A stretch of DNA of 64,000 nucleotides from Arthrobacter bambusae (GTDB lineage: Bacteria > Actinomycetota > Actinomycetes > Actinomycetales > Micrococcaceae): assembly GCF_022606295.1 (NCBI RefSeq), contig NZ_JAHHZS010000016.1:43764-107763 (forward strand). The letters run 5' to 3'. Under the pieces are notes generated by a model. That model had not been told where the DNA came from. It ran no database searches and saw only the letters and a program-made list of their open reading frames with translations. Below are positions 7,794-17,289 of the stretch, piece by piece (within the stretch, counting starts at the first letter, position 1; the number at the start of each line of letters is the position of its first letter). The translations under genes were made by a program, and so were the position numbers.

Positions 7794-7871
7794 GTTTCCA
7801 GCTTAGTGCTGGCCCGCGGGACGGACGGTCGGATGCGGCGTGCCAGATAGGCTGGGCTGACTGTTGGTTCT

Positions 7872-9374
7872 TTGAATAGCTGTTCGATCGTGGGGGTGTG
7901 GGTGCTGTTTCCTTTTCAGTTCGGGCCAGAGTGGACCTGGCTCCTCGGTGCGTGGGCCATCTTTGAAATCATTTTGCGCATCGTGCTGCTGGGCGTCATT
8001 CCTGGAAACCGCCGACCCACGACGGCCATGGCGTGGCTCCTCGCCGTCTTCCTCGTTCCATCCGTCGGTTTCGTCCTGTTCCTGTTGTTCGGCAATTTCC
8101 GTTTGTCCCGCCGCCGTCGGGAGCAGCAGGAGCAAGTCAATGATCGGGTGCGTGCAGGCACGTCGGCGCTCGCCGACGTCGTAAGCACGTACTCGGGACC
8201 CGAATGGGTGACCTCGGCCGGTGAGCTGAACCGGCGCCTGGGTTCCTTGCCGATGGTGGACGGTAACTCCGTGGAGCTCTTCCCAGGCTACGAGGAGTCG
8301 ATCAAGGCCATGGCGGAAGCGGTCCGGGGGGCCAAGAAGTTCGTCAATGCGGAGTTCTACATCATGAGCAGTGACTCGGTCACTGACGAGCTCCTCACCG
8401 AGTTGGAAAACGCGGCAGCGCGCGGCGTCAACGTCCGCCTTCTGTTCGACCACATCGGCACCCTGCGTATCCCCGGCTACCGAAAGCTCGTCCGCCGGCT
8501 CAAGCGCGGCCAGATCCAGTGGCGCCGCATGTTGCCGCTGTTGCCCATCCACGGCCAGTGGCGTCGGCCGGACTTGCGGAACCACCGGAAAATCCTGGTG
8601 ATCGACGGCGAAATCGCCTTCACGGGCTCGCAGAACCTGATCGAGCCCTCCTACAACAACCCCAAGCACCGACGCGCCGGGCGCAAATGGGTGGAACTCA
8701 TGGCGCGGATGGAGGGCCCGATTGTTGCGACCCTCAACGTCGTCTTCGCTACCGACTGGCTCAGCGAAACCGACGAGTCCCTCGAATACCAGCTGCAGGT
8801 TGCGGTCCAGGCAACGCCCGGCCGGATGACGGCCCAGGTGGTTCCCAGCGGGCCCGGGTTTGTCACCGAAAACAACCTGCGCCTGTTCAACACGCTCATC
8901 TACTCGGCCCAGCACCGCATCTCGATTTGCAGCCCGTACTTCGTGCCCGACGATTCGCTGCTGTACGCCATTACGACGGCGGCCCAGCGCGGCGTCGACG
9001 TGGAGCTTTTCGTCTCCGAGAAGGGCGATCAGTTCCTCGTCCACCATGCCCAGCGCTCCTATTACGAGGCGTTGCTGGAGGCCGGGGTCCGGATCTACTT
9101 GTACCGCGCCCCTTACGTCCTGCACGCCAAGCACTTCACGATCGACGAGGAAGTGGCTGTCCTCGGCTCCAGCAATATGGACATGCGCTCCTTCTCGCTC
9201 AACATGGAGGTGTCCGTGATGATCCTGGGCGCCGAGGCCGTGGACAGCATGCGCGCCGTGGAATCGAGCTACCGGGAAATGTGCCGTGAGCTGACCCTGG
9301 AGGGCTGGTTGCACCGGCCGATGCTTGCCAAGTACGTGGACAACGTGGCGCGGCTGACGGCCACCCTGCAGTAG
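7872..9374 (+). CDS. cls: Cardiolipin synthase (phospholipase D family)
   Basis: About 490-500 residues. Two N-terminal membrane segments (WLLGAWAIFEIILRIVLLG and AMAWLLAVFLVPSVGFVLF) precede two phospholipase D domains, each with an HKD motif: HRKILVIDGEIAFTGSQN in the middle and HAKHFTIDEEVAVLGSSN near the C-terminus. The enzyme joins phosphatidyl groups to make cardiolipin at the inner membrane. The start is uncertain: TTG at 7872 gives the longest frame, but GTG at 7890, 7896 or 7902 would place the first membrane helix more normally. It stands alone between pabC and a MarR gene. Confidence 0.88.
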   Translation: MNSCSIVGVWVLFPFQFGPEWTWLLGAWAIFEIILRIVLLGVIPGNRRPTTAMAWLLAVFLVPSVGFVLFLLFGNFRLSRRRREQQEQVNDRVRAGTSALADVVSTYSGPEWVTSAGELNRRLGSLPMVDGNSVELFPGYEESIKAMAEAVRGAKKFVNAEFYIMSSDSVTDELLTELENAAARGVNVRLLFDHIGTLRIPGYRKLVRRLKRGQIQWRRMLPLLPIHGQWRRPDLRNHRKILVIDGEIAFTGSQNLIEPSYNNPKHRRAGRKWVELMARMEGPIVATLNVVFATDWLSETDESLEYQLQVAVQATPGRMTAQVVPSGPGFVTENNLRLFNTLIYSAQHRISICSPYFVPDDSLLYAITTAAQRGVDVELFVSEKGDQFLVHHAQRSYYEALLEAGVRIYLYRAPYVLHAKHFTIDEEVAVLGSSNMDMRSFSLNMEVSVMILGAEAVDSMRAVESSYREMCRELTLEGWLHRPMLAKYVDNVARLTATLQ

Positions 9375-9378
9375 GGAC

Positions 9379-9825
9379 TCAGTCCTCGCAGGCCTCGTCC
9401 GCGGGTTCGCCGTGGATCCTCGACAACAGCGCATGGAGTTGCTGGAGCTCATCGGAGGAGAATCCGGCAAAGGCCTCCTGCTCGACGTCGGCCACCGCCA
9501 CTTCAATCGACGACACCGCGCGCTTGCCTTCCGCGGTGATGTCGACGATATGACGACGGCGGTCCGCGGGATCGCGGCGCCGTTCCGCCAGTCCCGCGCG
9601 CTCAAGGTCGTTCAGGACCGCAACCAGTCCGCTCGCGTCGATTGAGAGGATATCGATCAGGTCCTGCTGACTGAGCGGGCCGGAATCGTCAAGCCGGCAC
9701 AGCAGCACGGCATGCCTTGGGCTCAGCCCGGAGGAGTCAAGGGCTTGGCGGAGGCGCGTATTCATGATGCGCCCGTGGCGTGCCAGGAGAAACCCCAGTT
9801 GCTTTCCTGCTGCCGAAGAACTCAT
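9379..9825 (-). CDS. MarR family transcriptional regulator
   Basis: A 148-residue winged-helix regulator: LSPRHAVLLCRLDDSGPLSQQDLIDIL, then DASGLVAVLNDLERAGLAERRRDPADRRRHIVDIT, the usual MarR recognition helix and DxRxR wing. I use ATG at 9825 (MSSSAAGKQ); a further 14 upstream codons are read through the AT-rich promoter region and do not look like protein. It is divergent from an FAD oxidoreductase, with 112 bases between. By family habit it probably represses itself and that gene in response to a small aromatic or oxidant. Confidence 0.87.
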   Translation of the reverse strand: MSSSAAGKQLGFLLARHGRIMNTRLRQALDSSGLSPRHAVLLCRLDDSGPLSQQDLIDILSIDASGLVAVLNDLERAGLAERRRDPADRRRHIVDITAEGKRAVSSIEVAVADVEQEAFAGFSSDELQQLHALLSRIHGEPADEACED

Positions 9826-9937
9826 CAGGAAAATCTTATCACTGAGGAAATTATTGACTACGGGCAATCGTTGTCCTTCATAAACGATCTGAGCGGCACG
9901 AGCCGAGCAGCGTGAGCTTTCTACCTAAGGAGTTGCC

Positions 9938-11035
9938 ATGAACAACGAGGCTCCGCACCCCACTGTGGCAGTCATCGGCGGAGGTTACGGCGGGATCTCC
10001 GTAGCGAAGGCGCTGGACGAATACGCGACGGTTACCTTGGTGGAGCCCAAGGACGCTTTCGTGCACAACATTGCGGCCCTCCGATCCGTGGTCCAACCCG
10101 ACTTCCTGCCGCGGATGTTCCTTCCTTATGACCGCCTGCTGGGGCACGGTGAGGTACTCCGGGATCGCGCTGTCCGGGTCGACGGGCACACTGTCGAGTT
10201 GGCTTCGGGTGCCCGGCTGGCGCCGGACTACATCGTCCTCGCAAGCGGTTCCAGCTACCCCTTCCCGGCCAAGAGCGATCGAATGGTCACGAGCGACGCC
10301 ATCGCCCGCTACCAAGCCGCACATGACGACCTCAAACGTGCCGGCAGGGTGATGCTGCTGGGCGCCGGGGCGGTGGGCCTTGAATTTGCGGGCGAAATCG
10401 CGGCGGCATGGCCGGACAAGGACATCGTGATGGTGGATCTTGCGCCGGACATCCTTCCCGGCCCGTACGACCCGCGGCTGCGGATCGAGGTCAACCGGCA
10501 GCTGGATGAACTCGGCGTACGGCGAATTTTGGGAAGCCCGTTGGTGCAGTTGCCGCCGGTTCCTGCGGGTGAATTCGCCACATTCACCGTCAACACCGTG
10601 GACGGTACCGCCATCGGGGCGGACATCTGGTTCCGTTGCTACGGAATCGCCCCGCAGACCGACTACGTGGCAGGCGACCTCCTGGCCGCACGGACCGCCG
10701 ATGGCTACCTGGACGTCACCTCCGAACTGCGCGTCGTAGGCTTCGACAACGTCTACGCCTTGGGTGACATTTCGGCGATCGACGTGAACAAAGCCGGAGT
10801 CGCGGGACGCGAAGCCGCGGTGGTTGCCAGGAACATCCAGGCGCAGATCGAGGGCTCCGTGGAACTGGCCGCGTACACGCCGTCGAAGCCCGTCATCATC
10901 CTTCCCCTGGGGCCGTCCGGCGGCTCGGGACAACTGCCCGACGGCGAGATCGCCAGTCCGGAACTGATCTCCGAGATCAAGGGCCAACACATGATGATCG
11001 ACCGCTACGTCGAAATGTTGAACCTCGGCGCTTGA
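9938..11035 (+). CDS. FAD/NAD(P)H-dependent oxidoreductase (AIFM2/FSP1-like)
   Basis: A 365-residue pyridine nucleotide-disulfide oxidoreductase without a redox-active CxxxxC. The FAD site is VAVIGGGYGGISVAKAL (G14-G19), the NAD(P)H site is MLLGAGAVGLEFAGEIAA, and the late FAD motif is VYALGDISAID. This pattern fits NDH-2/AIFM2-type quinone or electron-acceptor reductases. There is no membrane anchor, so the acceptor is probably soluble or peripheral. It has a good ATG behind AAGGAG. The divergent MarR gene probably controls it. Confidence 0.85.
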   Translation: MNNEAPHPTVAVIGGGYGGISVAKALDEYATVTLVEPKDAFVHNIAALRSVVQPDFLPRMFLPYDRLLGHGEVLRDRAVRVDGHTVELASGARLAPDYIVLASGSSYPFPAKSDRMVTSDAIARYQAAHDDLKRAGRVMLLGAGAVGLEFAGEIAAAWPDKDIVMVDLAPDILPGPYDPRLRIEVNRQLDELGVRRILGSPLVQLPPVPAGEFATFTVNTVDGTAIGADIWFRCYGIAPQTDYVAGDLLAARTADGYLDVTSELRVVGFDNVYALGDISAIDVNKAGVAGREAAVVARNIQAQIEGSVELAAYTPSKPVIILPLGPSGGSGQLPDGEIASPELISEIKGQHMMIDRYVEMLNLGA

Positions 11036-11088
11036 TGGACTGCGGCGGAAGGGTGCCGTGTTCGTAGTCCGCCGTGAGACTGTGGAGC

Positions 11089-12096
11089 ATGGTGAGTTCA
11101 ATCGAAGTTTCCTGGCAACTGGACGGCATCACGATGGAGGGCACGGTTGTCCGTCCCGACGGCGAGGGGCCGTTCCCTGCTGTGGCGCTCGTGGCCGGGA
11201 GCGGACCGACGGACCGGGATTGGTGTTCGCCCCTGCTCCCCGGCAGTAACGGAAGCGGGCGGCTGTTTGCCGAGGAGTTTGCACGCGCCGGTATCGCCTC
11301 GATCCGCTATGACAAAAGGGCGTCCGGCCCGCATGTGATGGACAACATCACGAAGCTCATCGGGAAGCTGAGCATGCAGTCCCATCTGGACGAGTTGGTG
11401 GCGGCCGTCCAGGTGCTTTCCGGGTTGGATTTCGTTGACTCCGCAAGAATTGCCGGGCTCGGCAACAGCGAGGGTGCCCTCCATGTGCTTCACTACGCCA
11501 CGAGCAGCCAGACCGTTCCCTTCGCCGGGATCGTTCTCGCTGCGCCTCCCGGCCGCGCGATACAGACTGTGCTGCTGTCCCAGTTGGCTCTTCAGTCCGC
11601 CCAGGTCCCAGGCGGCGCTGAATTGATGCCCAAAGTCGAGGAAGCTGCTGCGCGGTACGCGGTCGGGCAGCCGATGAATCCCGACCCAGGCCTGCCCGAC
11701 AGTGTGAAGATGGTTCTCGCGAGCTTCGAGGCTCCGGCAAATCTGCCCTTCGCCCGTGAGCTATGGAGCGAGTCTTCGTGCGACTCCCTGGGCAAGACGC
11801 GGATTCCCACACTGGTATTGATCGGCGGCAGGGACGTGCAGGTCGACGTAGACGCCGACGGCGGCCCTCTCCGGGAAGCCGCCGCCGGGATGGCGAACGT
11901 GGCTTTCGCCTTCCCGACCAACGCGAATCACGTGTTCAAGGAGGATGGGCGGAGTCCGGCCGAAGTCGCCGCATCCCCCGGGAACGGCTACAACGAACCG
12001 GGCACACATCTCGACCCTGAAAGCCTGGAAACGATTGTCGCCTGGCTGGGGGAGACCCTGAAGATTCAGAGCCTCCCGCCTGGCGGGCCGGGCTGA
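11089..12096 (+). CDS. Alpha/beta hydrolase
   Basis: About 335 residues with an alpha/beta hydrolase fold. The oxyanion region is ALVAGSGPTDRDW, the nucleophile elbow is GLGNSEGALH (serine in GNSEG), and the acid/His region is IPTLVLIGGRDVQVDVDADG with the late NANHVFKEDG. The elbow and the SGPTDRD segment resemble bacterial dienelactone-type or peptidase-like hydrolases. The substrate is unknown. ATG at 11089 is preferred over the in-frame GTG at 11074. It follows the FAD oxidoreductase by 53 bases and may be cotranscribed with it. Confidence 0.82.
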   Translation: MVSSIEVSWQLDGITMEGTVVRPDGEGPFPAVALVAGSGPTDRDWCSPLLPGSNGSGRLFAEEFARAGIASIRYDKRASGPHVMDNITKLIGKLSMQSHLDELVAAVQVLSGLDFVDSARIAGLGNSEGALHVLHYATSSQTVPFAGIVLAAPPGRAIQTVLLSQLALQSAQVPGGAELMPKVEEAAARYAVGQPMNPDPGLPDSVKMVLASFEAPANLPFARELWSESSCDSLGKTRIPTLVLIGGRDVQVDVDADGGPLREAAAGMANVAFAFPTNANHVFKEDGRSPAEVAASPGNGYNEPGTHLDPESLETIVAWLGETLKIQSLPPGGPG

Positions 12097-12112
12097 GTCC
12101 TCCGCCGCCCGA

Positions 12113-12829
12113 TTACTGGCCGAGGACCGCGTCGACGAGTTTGACCAGTTCCGCCGCCGAGTCAGGGGTGACGGTGGCGCCCGTCTTGATCGCCGTGGCC
12201 CCGAGGTTGCCTTTCACTCCGGTCACGGTCAGTGTGGTGGCCTTCTGGCCCGACGCAAGGACCTGGGTCATCAACATCCCGACCGACTGGTCCCCGCTGG
12301 TCTTTTCCGGCAACGACTGTGTCTGGGTAGTGACCTTCTGCCCTCCCGCCTCGATCGTGAAGGTAGAACACTGGGCCAGCGCATCACTGGACTTCTTCGT
12401 CTGGCCGCCCAACACCGTGGGATCCTTCACCGCCAGGGCGGTGATCACGGTGACGGACTTGTCCGCCGCCGAGATGCTCTGCCCCGCCGCATACGTCGCC
12501 CCCTCCGGAACCTGAGCGTTGTTGTTCGCCAAGGCCGCGCACGCCGGGGGTGTGATGACGGCGGACTTGAGCATCTGCTTCGCGGCGATGATGCCCTGGT
12601 CGATCTGCGCAGCGGGTATGACGGTCAACGGCTTGCCCTGGTCGTCCTTCAACTGCGCGACGATCGAAGCGAGTTCTTCATTCGTGTACGTCTTCGGAGT
12701 GGGCGTCGGTGTAGGCGTCGGCGTCAAGGAAGAAGCGGCCGCGGTTCCCGGATTCGAGGGACCTCCGCAGCCTGTCAACGCCAGGACGGCAGCAAAGAGA
12801 ATCCCGAGCGGTGCGAGCATTTTTTTCAT
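12113..12829 (-). CDS. Secreted lipoprotein of unknown function
   Basis: 238 residues. The N-terminus MKKMLAPLGILFAAVLALTGC is a clear lipoprotein signal with an LTGC lipobox, followed by a short TPTPTPTP spacer and a globular domain. The domain has two cysteines spaced like a disulfide (TPPACAAL and LAQCSTF) and resembles the extracellular sensor-like domains of actinobacterial lipoproteins, but I cannot name the family. I start at ATG 12829 with the signal peptide; the longer frame upstream does not look coding. It is convergent with the hydrolase gene. Confidence 0.8.
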   Translation of the reverse strand: MKKMLAPLGILFAAVLALTGCGGPSNPGTAAASSLTPTPTPTPTPKTYTNEELASIVAQLKDDQGKPLTVIPAAQIDQGIIAAKQMLKSAVITPPACAALANNNAQVPEGATYAAGQSISAADKSVTVITALAVKDPTVLGGQTKKSSDALAQCSTFTIEAGGQKVTTQTQSLPEKTSGDQSVGMLMTQVLASGQKATTLTVTGVKGNLGATAIKTGATVTPDSAAELVKLVDAVLGQ

Positions 12830-13015
12830 GTGTAAACCCCAATTTTCGTGGCGGCATGGCCTTTCCCGGGGGTAACCGGCACAGCCTTGCCTCAACCGCC
12901 GGGCCGGTCTTTTCCCGCACCGATCCCAAGCAGTCATGAATAGGATGGTTGCCACGGTACATAATCAGTAGGCTTCCTAAATAGAGTGTTGTCTACTTGG
13001 ATGCCGTCGGCACGG

Positions 13016-13480
13016 TCAGTACTCGCCCTTGATCACGAAGAACGAGCCGCGGATAACGCCTGCAAGCTTCGACTTCTGGCGGGCAAACTTGAAGCGTGAC
13101 TCCAGTTCCTCTGGAATCTCCATGCCGTCGGAGAGCTTGAATCCGACTGCCCGCTTCCCGCCGGCCTCGATGCTGTACATGACGTTGATCGACAACCCCG
13201 ACTCGTAGAAGACGTAGGCCATGCGCAAACCGTCGACGTCGAAGGCGGTCGCTTCCAGCGGGCGGGAGCCGATGACGATGTCACGCTCCTCCTTCAGGAT
13301 GCGGCTCACGTGCTCCACCACCTCCGGAACCTCGCCGGCAGGGCTCACGGTGAAGACGTGGCCGTACTTGTTCCTGTAGTAGCGGCCTTCGTTGGCGCGC
13401 AGCCCGGCAAGGGCCTCGGCAACGGGAGACGATTCCAGCCCGGTAGTAGAAACATTCTCGAAGTCAACGATGTATGGCAT
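13016..13480 (-). CDS. Conserved hypothetical protein
   Basis: A 154-residue soluble protein I do not recognise. It is mixed alpha/beta, with no signal peptide, membrane segment or cysteine. The segments RYYRNKYGHVFTVSPAGEV and LRMAYVFYESGLSINVMYSIEAG look like beta strands of a small sheet. The C-terminal sequence RFKFARQKSKLAGVIRGSFFVI is basic. The ATG lies behind AGGAGG. It is divergent from the NCS1 transporter with no visible functional link. Confidence 0.65.
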   Translation of the reverse strand: MPYIVDFENVSTTGLESSPVAEALAGLRANEGRYYRNKYGHVFTVSPAGEVPEVVEHVSRILKEERDIVIGSRPLEATAFDVDGLRMAYVFYESGLSINVMYSIEAGGKRAVGFKLSDGMEIPEELESRFKFARQKSKLAGVIRGSFFVIKGEY

Positions 13481-13617
13481 GCATCCTCCTGGTACGACGT
13501 GGTTTGACCAATGCTAACGCGACCAGGATCCGGCGCTCCCGAGGGGTCTTTCCATCCTGGAGCAATGGGGCGATTCTGGAAGTCCAAGCATGTTTGGAAG
13601 CGTTGTTCGGAGGCGTC

Positions 13618-15198
13618 ATGGCGCGGAAAAACGAGTCCCCGGCTGTGCAGGCACCGCCAGAGCCTGGAGACGAATACCCTGAGAAAGTCCGGATCCTGGC
13701 CGAGGGCAGATTGGTCAGCGACAGGTTGTGGAACGCAGACCTAGCACCGGCCCGGCAACGCAACTGGAGGGTCCGCAGCCTCTTCGCCCTGTGGATGTGC
13801 GACGTCCACAGCATCGCCGGATACACTTTCGCGGCCGGCCTCTTCATCACCGGCCTCGTGGGCTGGCAGGTCTTCCTTGCCCTTGTCCTCGGCATCACCC
13901 TCGTCTACTTCCTGATGAACTTTGCCGGGACGGCGGGGCAGAAGACCGGCGTACCGTATCCGGTCCTGGCGCGGATGTCCTTCGGCCTCTTCGGTGCCAA
14001 CCTGGCTGCACTGATCCGGGCACTCATCGCCATTGCCTGGTACGGCATCCAGACCTGGCTCGCCTCCGAAGCCGTGTTGGTGCTGCTGTTTTCCGTGTGG
14101 CCCCAGTTGACCCCGCTCGATGGCCCGGACGTGCCACACATCCTTGGCTTGACGCCGATCGGCTGGGCGGCGTTCCTGGTCCTCTGGGCGGTCCAGCTGC
14201 TCGTCATCCGGCGCGGCATGGAGACCGTGCGGAAATTCCAGGACTGGGCCGGCCCTGCTATCTGGGTGGCAATGTTCGCGCTCGCGATCTACATCCTGAC
14301 GCAAGCGGGCAATAAGTTCAGCCTCTCGATCCCCGGCGTCGCCCCTTTGGACGGCCCGGCAGCCGTGACCCAGTTCTTCTCGGCAATTGCCCTGACCGTC
14401 ACCTACTTTGCGGCGCTGCTCCTGAACTTCTGCGATTTCTCGCGGTTCGCACCGGACCGCAAGACCATCCTGCGCGGCAATTTCTGGGGCCTGCCCGTGA
14501 ACTTCATCGCGTTCGCCCTGGTCACAGTGGTGGTCACAGCGGGCGCGGCGTCCTACTTCACCGCAGACCAGTACCGCGGCCAGGACATGTTCAAGGTCAT
14601 CACCGATCCGGTGGCGATCGTCCAGGCGATCAAGAATCCGTGGATCACCATCATCGCCGCCGTCACGTTCGTGGTGGCCACGATCGGCATCAACGTGGTG
14701 GCAAACTTCGTCTCCGCCTCCTACGACCTCGCCAACGTGGCCCCGCACAGGATCGACTTCCGCCGCGGCGGCCTCATCAGCGCGGTGCTGGCCATCGTGA
14801 TCCTGCCCTGGAACCTCTTCAGCAGTCCCGTGGTGATCGTGTACTTCCTGGGCGGCCTCGGCGCGCTGCTCGGTCCGCTGTTCGGGGTCATCTTCACGGA
14901 CTTCTTCCGCATCCGGCACCAGCGGTGCAAGGTCTCGGACCTTTACCACGAGGACGAGAAGGGCCTCTACTTCTACACCAAGGGCTGGAACCTCAAGGCC
15001 ATCGCCGCGTTGGTTCCAGCCGCCGTCGTCGCAGGCGTTCTGGCCTTGGTCCCGGCGCTGCAGACCTTCCTGCCGGGAGGCTCGGGCCTGGGTCCGTATT
15101 CATGGTTCGTGGGGGCGATCCTGGCCAGCCTGATCTACTACACGATCACCCGGAACGATCCGCGGACGGTCCGCGCCCGGACGGAAGAACACAACTGA
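13618..15198 (+). CDS. NCS1 family nucleobase/hydantoin-type transporter
   Basis: 526 residues with about 12 membrane segments. Family marks are RNWRVRSLFALWMCDVHSIAGYTFAAGL at the first helix, GVPYPVLARMSFGLFGANL, YGIQTWLASEAV, and NFCDFSRFAPDR with GNFWGLPVN in the middle. NCS1 proteins take up purines, pyrimidines, allantoin, hydantoins or thiamine with a proton or sodium ion. ATG 13618 is preferred because GGAGG precedes it; the 48 upstream in-frame codons look non-coding. No nucleobase catabolic gene is adjacent, so the substrate is open. Confidence 0.88.
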   Translation: MARKNESPAVQAPPEPGDEYPEKVRILAEGRLVSDRLWNADLAPARQRNWRVRSLFALWMCDVHSIAGYTFAAGLFITGLVGWQVFLALVLGITLVYFLMNFAGTAGQKTGVPYPVLARMSFGLFGANLAALIRALIAIAWYGIQTWLASEAVLVLLFSVWPQLTPLDGPDVPHILGLTPIGWAAFLVLWAVQLLVIRRGMETVRKFQDWAGPAIWVAMFALAIYILTQAGNKFSLSIPGVAPLDGPAAVTQFFSAIALTVTYFAALLLNFCDFSRFAPDRKTILRGNFWGLPVNFIAFALVTVVVTAGAASYFTADQYRGQDMFKVITDPVAIVQAIKNPWITIIAAVTFVVATIGINVVANFVSASYDLANVAPHRIDFRRGGLISAVLAIVILPWNLFSSPVVIVYFLGGLGALLGPLFGVIFTDFFRIRHQRCKVSDLYHEDEKGLYFYTKGWNLKAIAALVPAAVVAGVLALVPALQTFLPGGSGLGPYSWFVGAILASLIYYTITRNDPRTVRARTEEHN

Positions 15199-15201
15199 TT
15201 C

Positions 15202-17289
15202 TCAGGTAGAGGGAAACTCCGCGCCCAGGGCGGAGAGCACGCCGAACGCCTTGGTCCGGATTTCCTCGTATTCGTCCTGGGCCGTGGAGTCCGCCGTGAT
15301 GGCGCCCCCGACGCCGAGACTGAGCGTGCGTCCGCCGTCGCCGTCGGGACCCATCACCAGGGTCCGGATCACGACGGCGAGATCCGTCGCCGCGTTGAGC
15401 GAAAAGTACCCAATCGCGCCCGAGTAGACCCCGCGCGGTCCGGACTCCAAGCTGTCAAGGATGTCCATGGTGCTGATCTTCGGAGCTCCCGTCATGGACC
15501 CGGCAGGGAACGCTGCCGCGACGGCTTCGGCCCGGGGTGCTCCGGGTCGCAACCGGGCGTCGATCGTGCTCACCATCTGGTGTACGGTGGCGTAGCTTTC
15601 CACCGCGCATAACCGGCTGACCGTCACCGATCCGGGCACGGCGAAATGGCTGAGGTCGTTGCGAAGCAGATCCACGATCATGATGTTCTCCGCACGGTCC
15701 TTGAGGGAGGATTCAAGGCCACGCCGCAGTGCCTCGTCGATGACAGGATCGTTGGCCCGGCCCCTGGTGCCCTTGATCGGCTCGGCCCGCATGCCGCCGT
15801 CGGAGGTTATCCGGAGGAAGCGCTCAGGCGAGGTGCTCGCGACCGTCAGATCGCCGAAACGCAAGTAGCTCGCGAACGGCGCCGGGTTGCGCTTGCGCAG
15901 CGCGAGGTAGCCTTCCCACGGGTCCAGCCCGGGATCCGTGGCGGTCACGGTGGTGGTCAGGCAGACCTCGTAGGTGTTGCCCTCGGCGATCTGGTGCTGC
16001 GCGTCGCTGATTTTGCTTTTGTATTCGTCCTCGGTGTCGCGGCTGGAGAACTCAAGCGCCACTGTGCGACCCCCGACGGCGGGATCCCCGGCCGAGTGCC
16101 TCGGCGCGCTGGCCGCTTGGGGTGCCGACGCCGCGGACAGCACGGCCTCCCGCGCAAGCCCAAGCCATTCGCCGGCGTCGGGGGTATCGATGGCGAGCAG
16201 CCACACGGCAGCCTCACGGTGGTCGATCACCACGGCCCTGCCGGCGAAGAGCAACGCGGCATCCGGAGTGCCGGCCTGGACATCGCTGCCACCGGTCTCC
16301 CGCTTCAATTCATAGCCGAGGTAGCCCAACCAGCCGAGCGTGAATTCGCAGTCGTAGCCTTCCGGCGCCTTCAAAGCCTTGCGGCCCCACACGGTGTCCA
16401 ACCAACGGAAGAAGGGTCCGGTGGTCTCCACGGTGGCGCAACCGGCACTGAGCCGGGTGGTTCCGGAACGGTGCGTTACGGCTTGGCCGAAGGAGCCGCC
16501 GTCGTCCGCGAGGATACTGAAGCGGCTGCGCTCGGCCGCGGCGTTGGAGGATCCGGCGTCGCCGACCGTGTCCCTGTTGGAGGACGTGTTGGAGGAATCG
16601 AGCCAGACGGCGTTGGCGGAGTGGGCGTAGAGCGTGTGGAACAGGGCCGCGGCGTCCGGCGTGGCATCTATCCGTTCGGCCTTGAGCTGCAAACCGCGGC
16701 GTGCCGAGAGCTCGGGAGCCAGCACGGGGGAGAGCGACGGGAGGTAGTTCAGCGCCTGCAGCGCGTCATCCGGGGCGTTGCCGTCAGCCCGGTTCAGCAC
16801 CCTGACGTCAGTGTGGTCGAGGACGTCGTCGGTCTCCAGCCACTCGTCCTCCTGGGCCGCCCAGCTGTCCCAGAACGGTTCGTAGCTGCTGCCGTCCCGG
16901 GCCATCGCACGGTGCCTGCGGTCGTCCTCGGGAGCGTCCACCCAAACCACGGCGTCCAGCATCGGGCGGGCAGCATTCGCAGCGGCCCCGACGCCCTCGA
17001 CGATGACGATTTCGGCAGGCAGCGTCACGTGGTTGCGGCCGTCGTAGTGCTTCTCCCAGTCCCAACTGACCCACTCGGCGGCGTCGCCGTGCCGCAGCGG
17101 TGCCAGGACCGTGGTGACGTACCGCTCGATGCCTGCAGCGAGGCCGTTCCAGCCCGGATAGATGTCCTCGAGATGGAACAGCGACACCTTGTGATGCATG
17201 CGGAGGCGGGCGGCAAGTTCGACGGCGAGAGTGGTCTTTCCGGCGCCGGACCGGCCATCGATGGCGATGATCACGGGTGCTGGGGTCAT
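15202..17289 (-). CDS. pabB: Uridine kinase-like domain fused to aminodeoxychorismate synthase component I
   Basis: 695 residues in two parts. Residues 1-~180 form a P-loop kinase-like domain with Walker A GRSGAGKT at 12-19, LEDIYPGW at 40-47 and IVEGVG at 96-101, the layout of uridine kinase/phosphoribulokinase relatives. Residues ~190-695 are a chorismate-binding enzyme with PIKGTRGR at 504-511 and GSMTGAPK at 597-604. The PIKGT lysine is the PabB mark, so this part would aminate chorismate to aminodeoxychorismate. A serine/asparagine-rich linker lies near 232-250. The ATG overlaps the stop of the upstream phosphatase gene by 4 bases. What the kinase part does is unknown. Confidence 0.88.
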   Translation of the reverse strand: MTPAPVIIAIDGRSGAGKTTLAVELAARLRMHHKVSLFHLEDIYPGWNGLAAGIERYVTTVLAPLRHGDAAEWVSWDWEKHYDGRNHVTLPAEIVIVEGVGAAANAARPMLDAVVWVDAPEDDRRHRAMARDGSSYEPFWDSWAAQEDEWLETDDVLDHTDVRVLNRADGNAPDDALQALNYLPSLSPVLAPELSARRGLQLKAERIDATPDAAALFHTLYAHSANAVWLDSSNTSSNRDTVGDAGSSNAAAERSRFSILADDGGSFGQAVTHRSGTTRLSAGCATVETTGPFFRWLDTVWGRKALKAPEGYDCEFTLGWLGYLGYELKRETGGSDVQAGTPDAALLFAGRAVVIDHREAAVWLLAIDTPDAGEWLGLAREAVLSAASAPQAASAPRHSAGDPAVGGRTVALEFSSRDTEDEYKSKISDAQHQIAEGNTYEVCLTTTVTATDPGLDPWEGYLALRKRNPAPFASYLRFGDLTVASTSPERFLRITSDGGMRAEPIKGTRGRANDPVIDEALRRGLESSLKDRAENIMIVDLLRNDLSHFAVPGSVTVSRLCAVESYATVHQMVSTIDARLRPGAPRAEAVAAAFPAGSMTGAPKISTMDILDSLESGPRGVYSGAIGYFSLNAATDLAVVIRTLVMGPDGDGGRTLSLGVGGAITADSTAQDEYEEIRTKAFGVLSALGAEFPST

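Noticed and set aside
7803..9605. A 600-codon minus-strand frame opposite cardiolipin synthase.
   Set aside because: It is low-complexity Arg/His/Gly-rich and lies opposite a gene with two HKD motifs.
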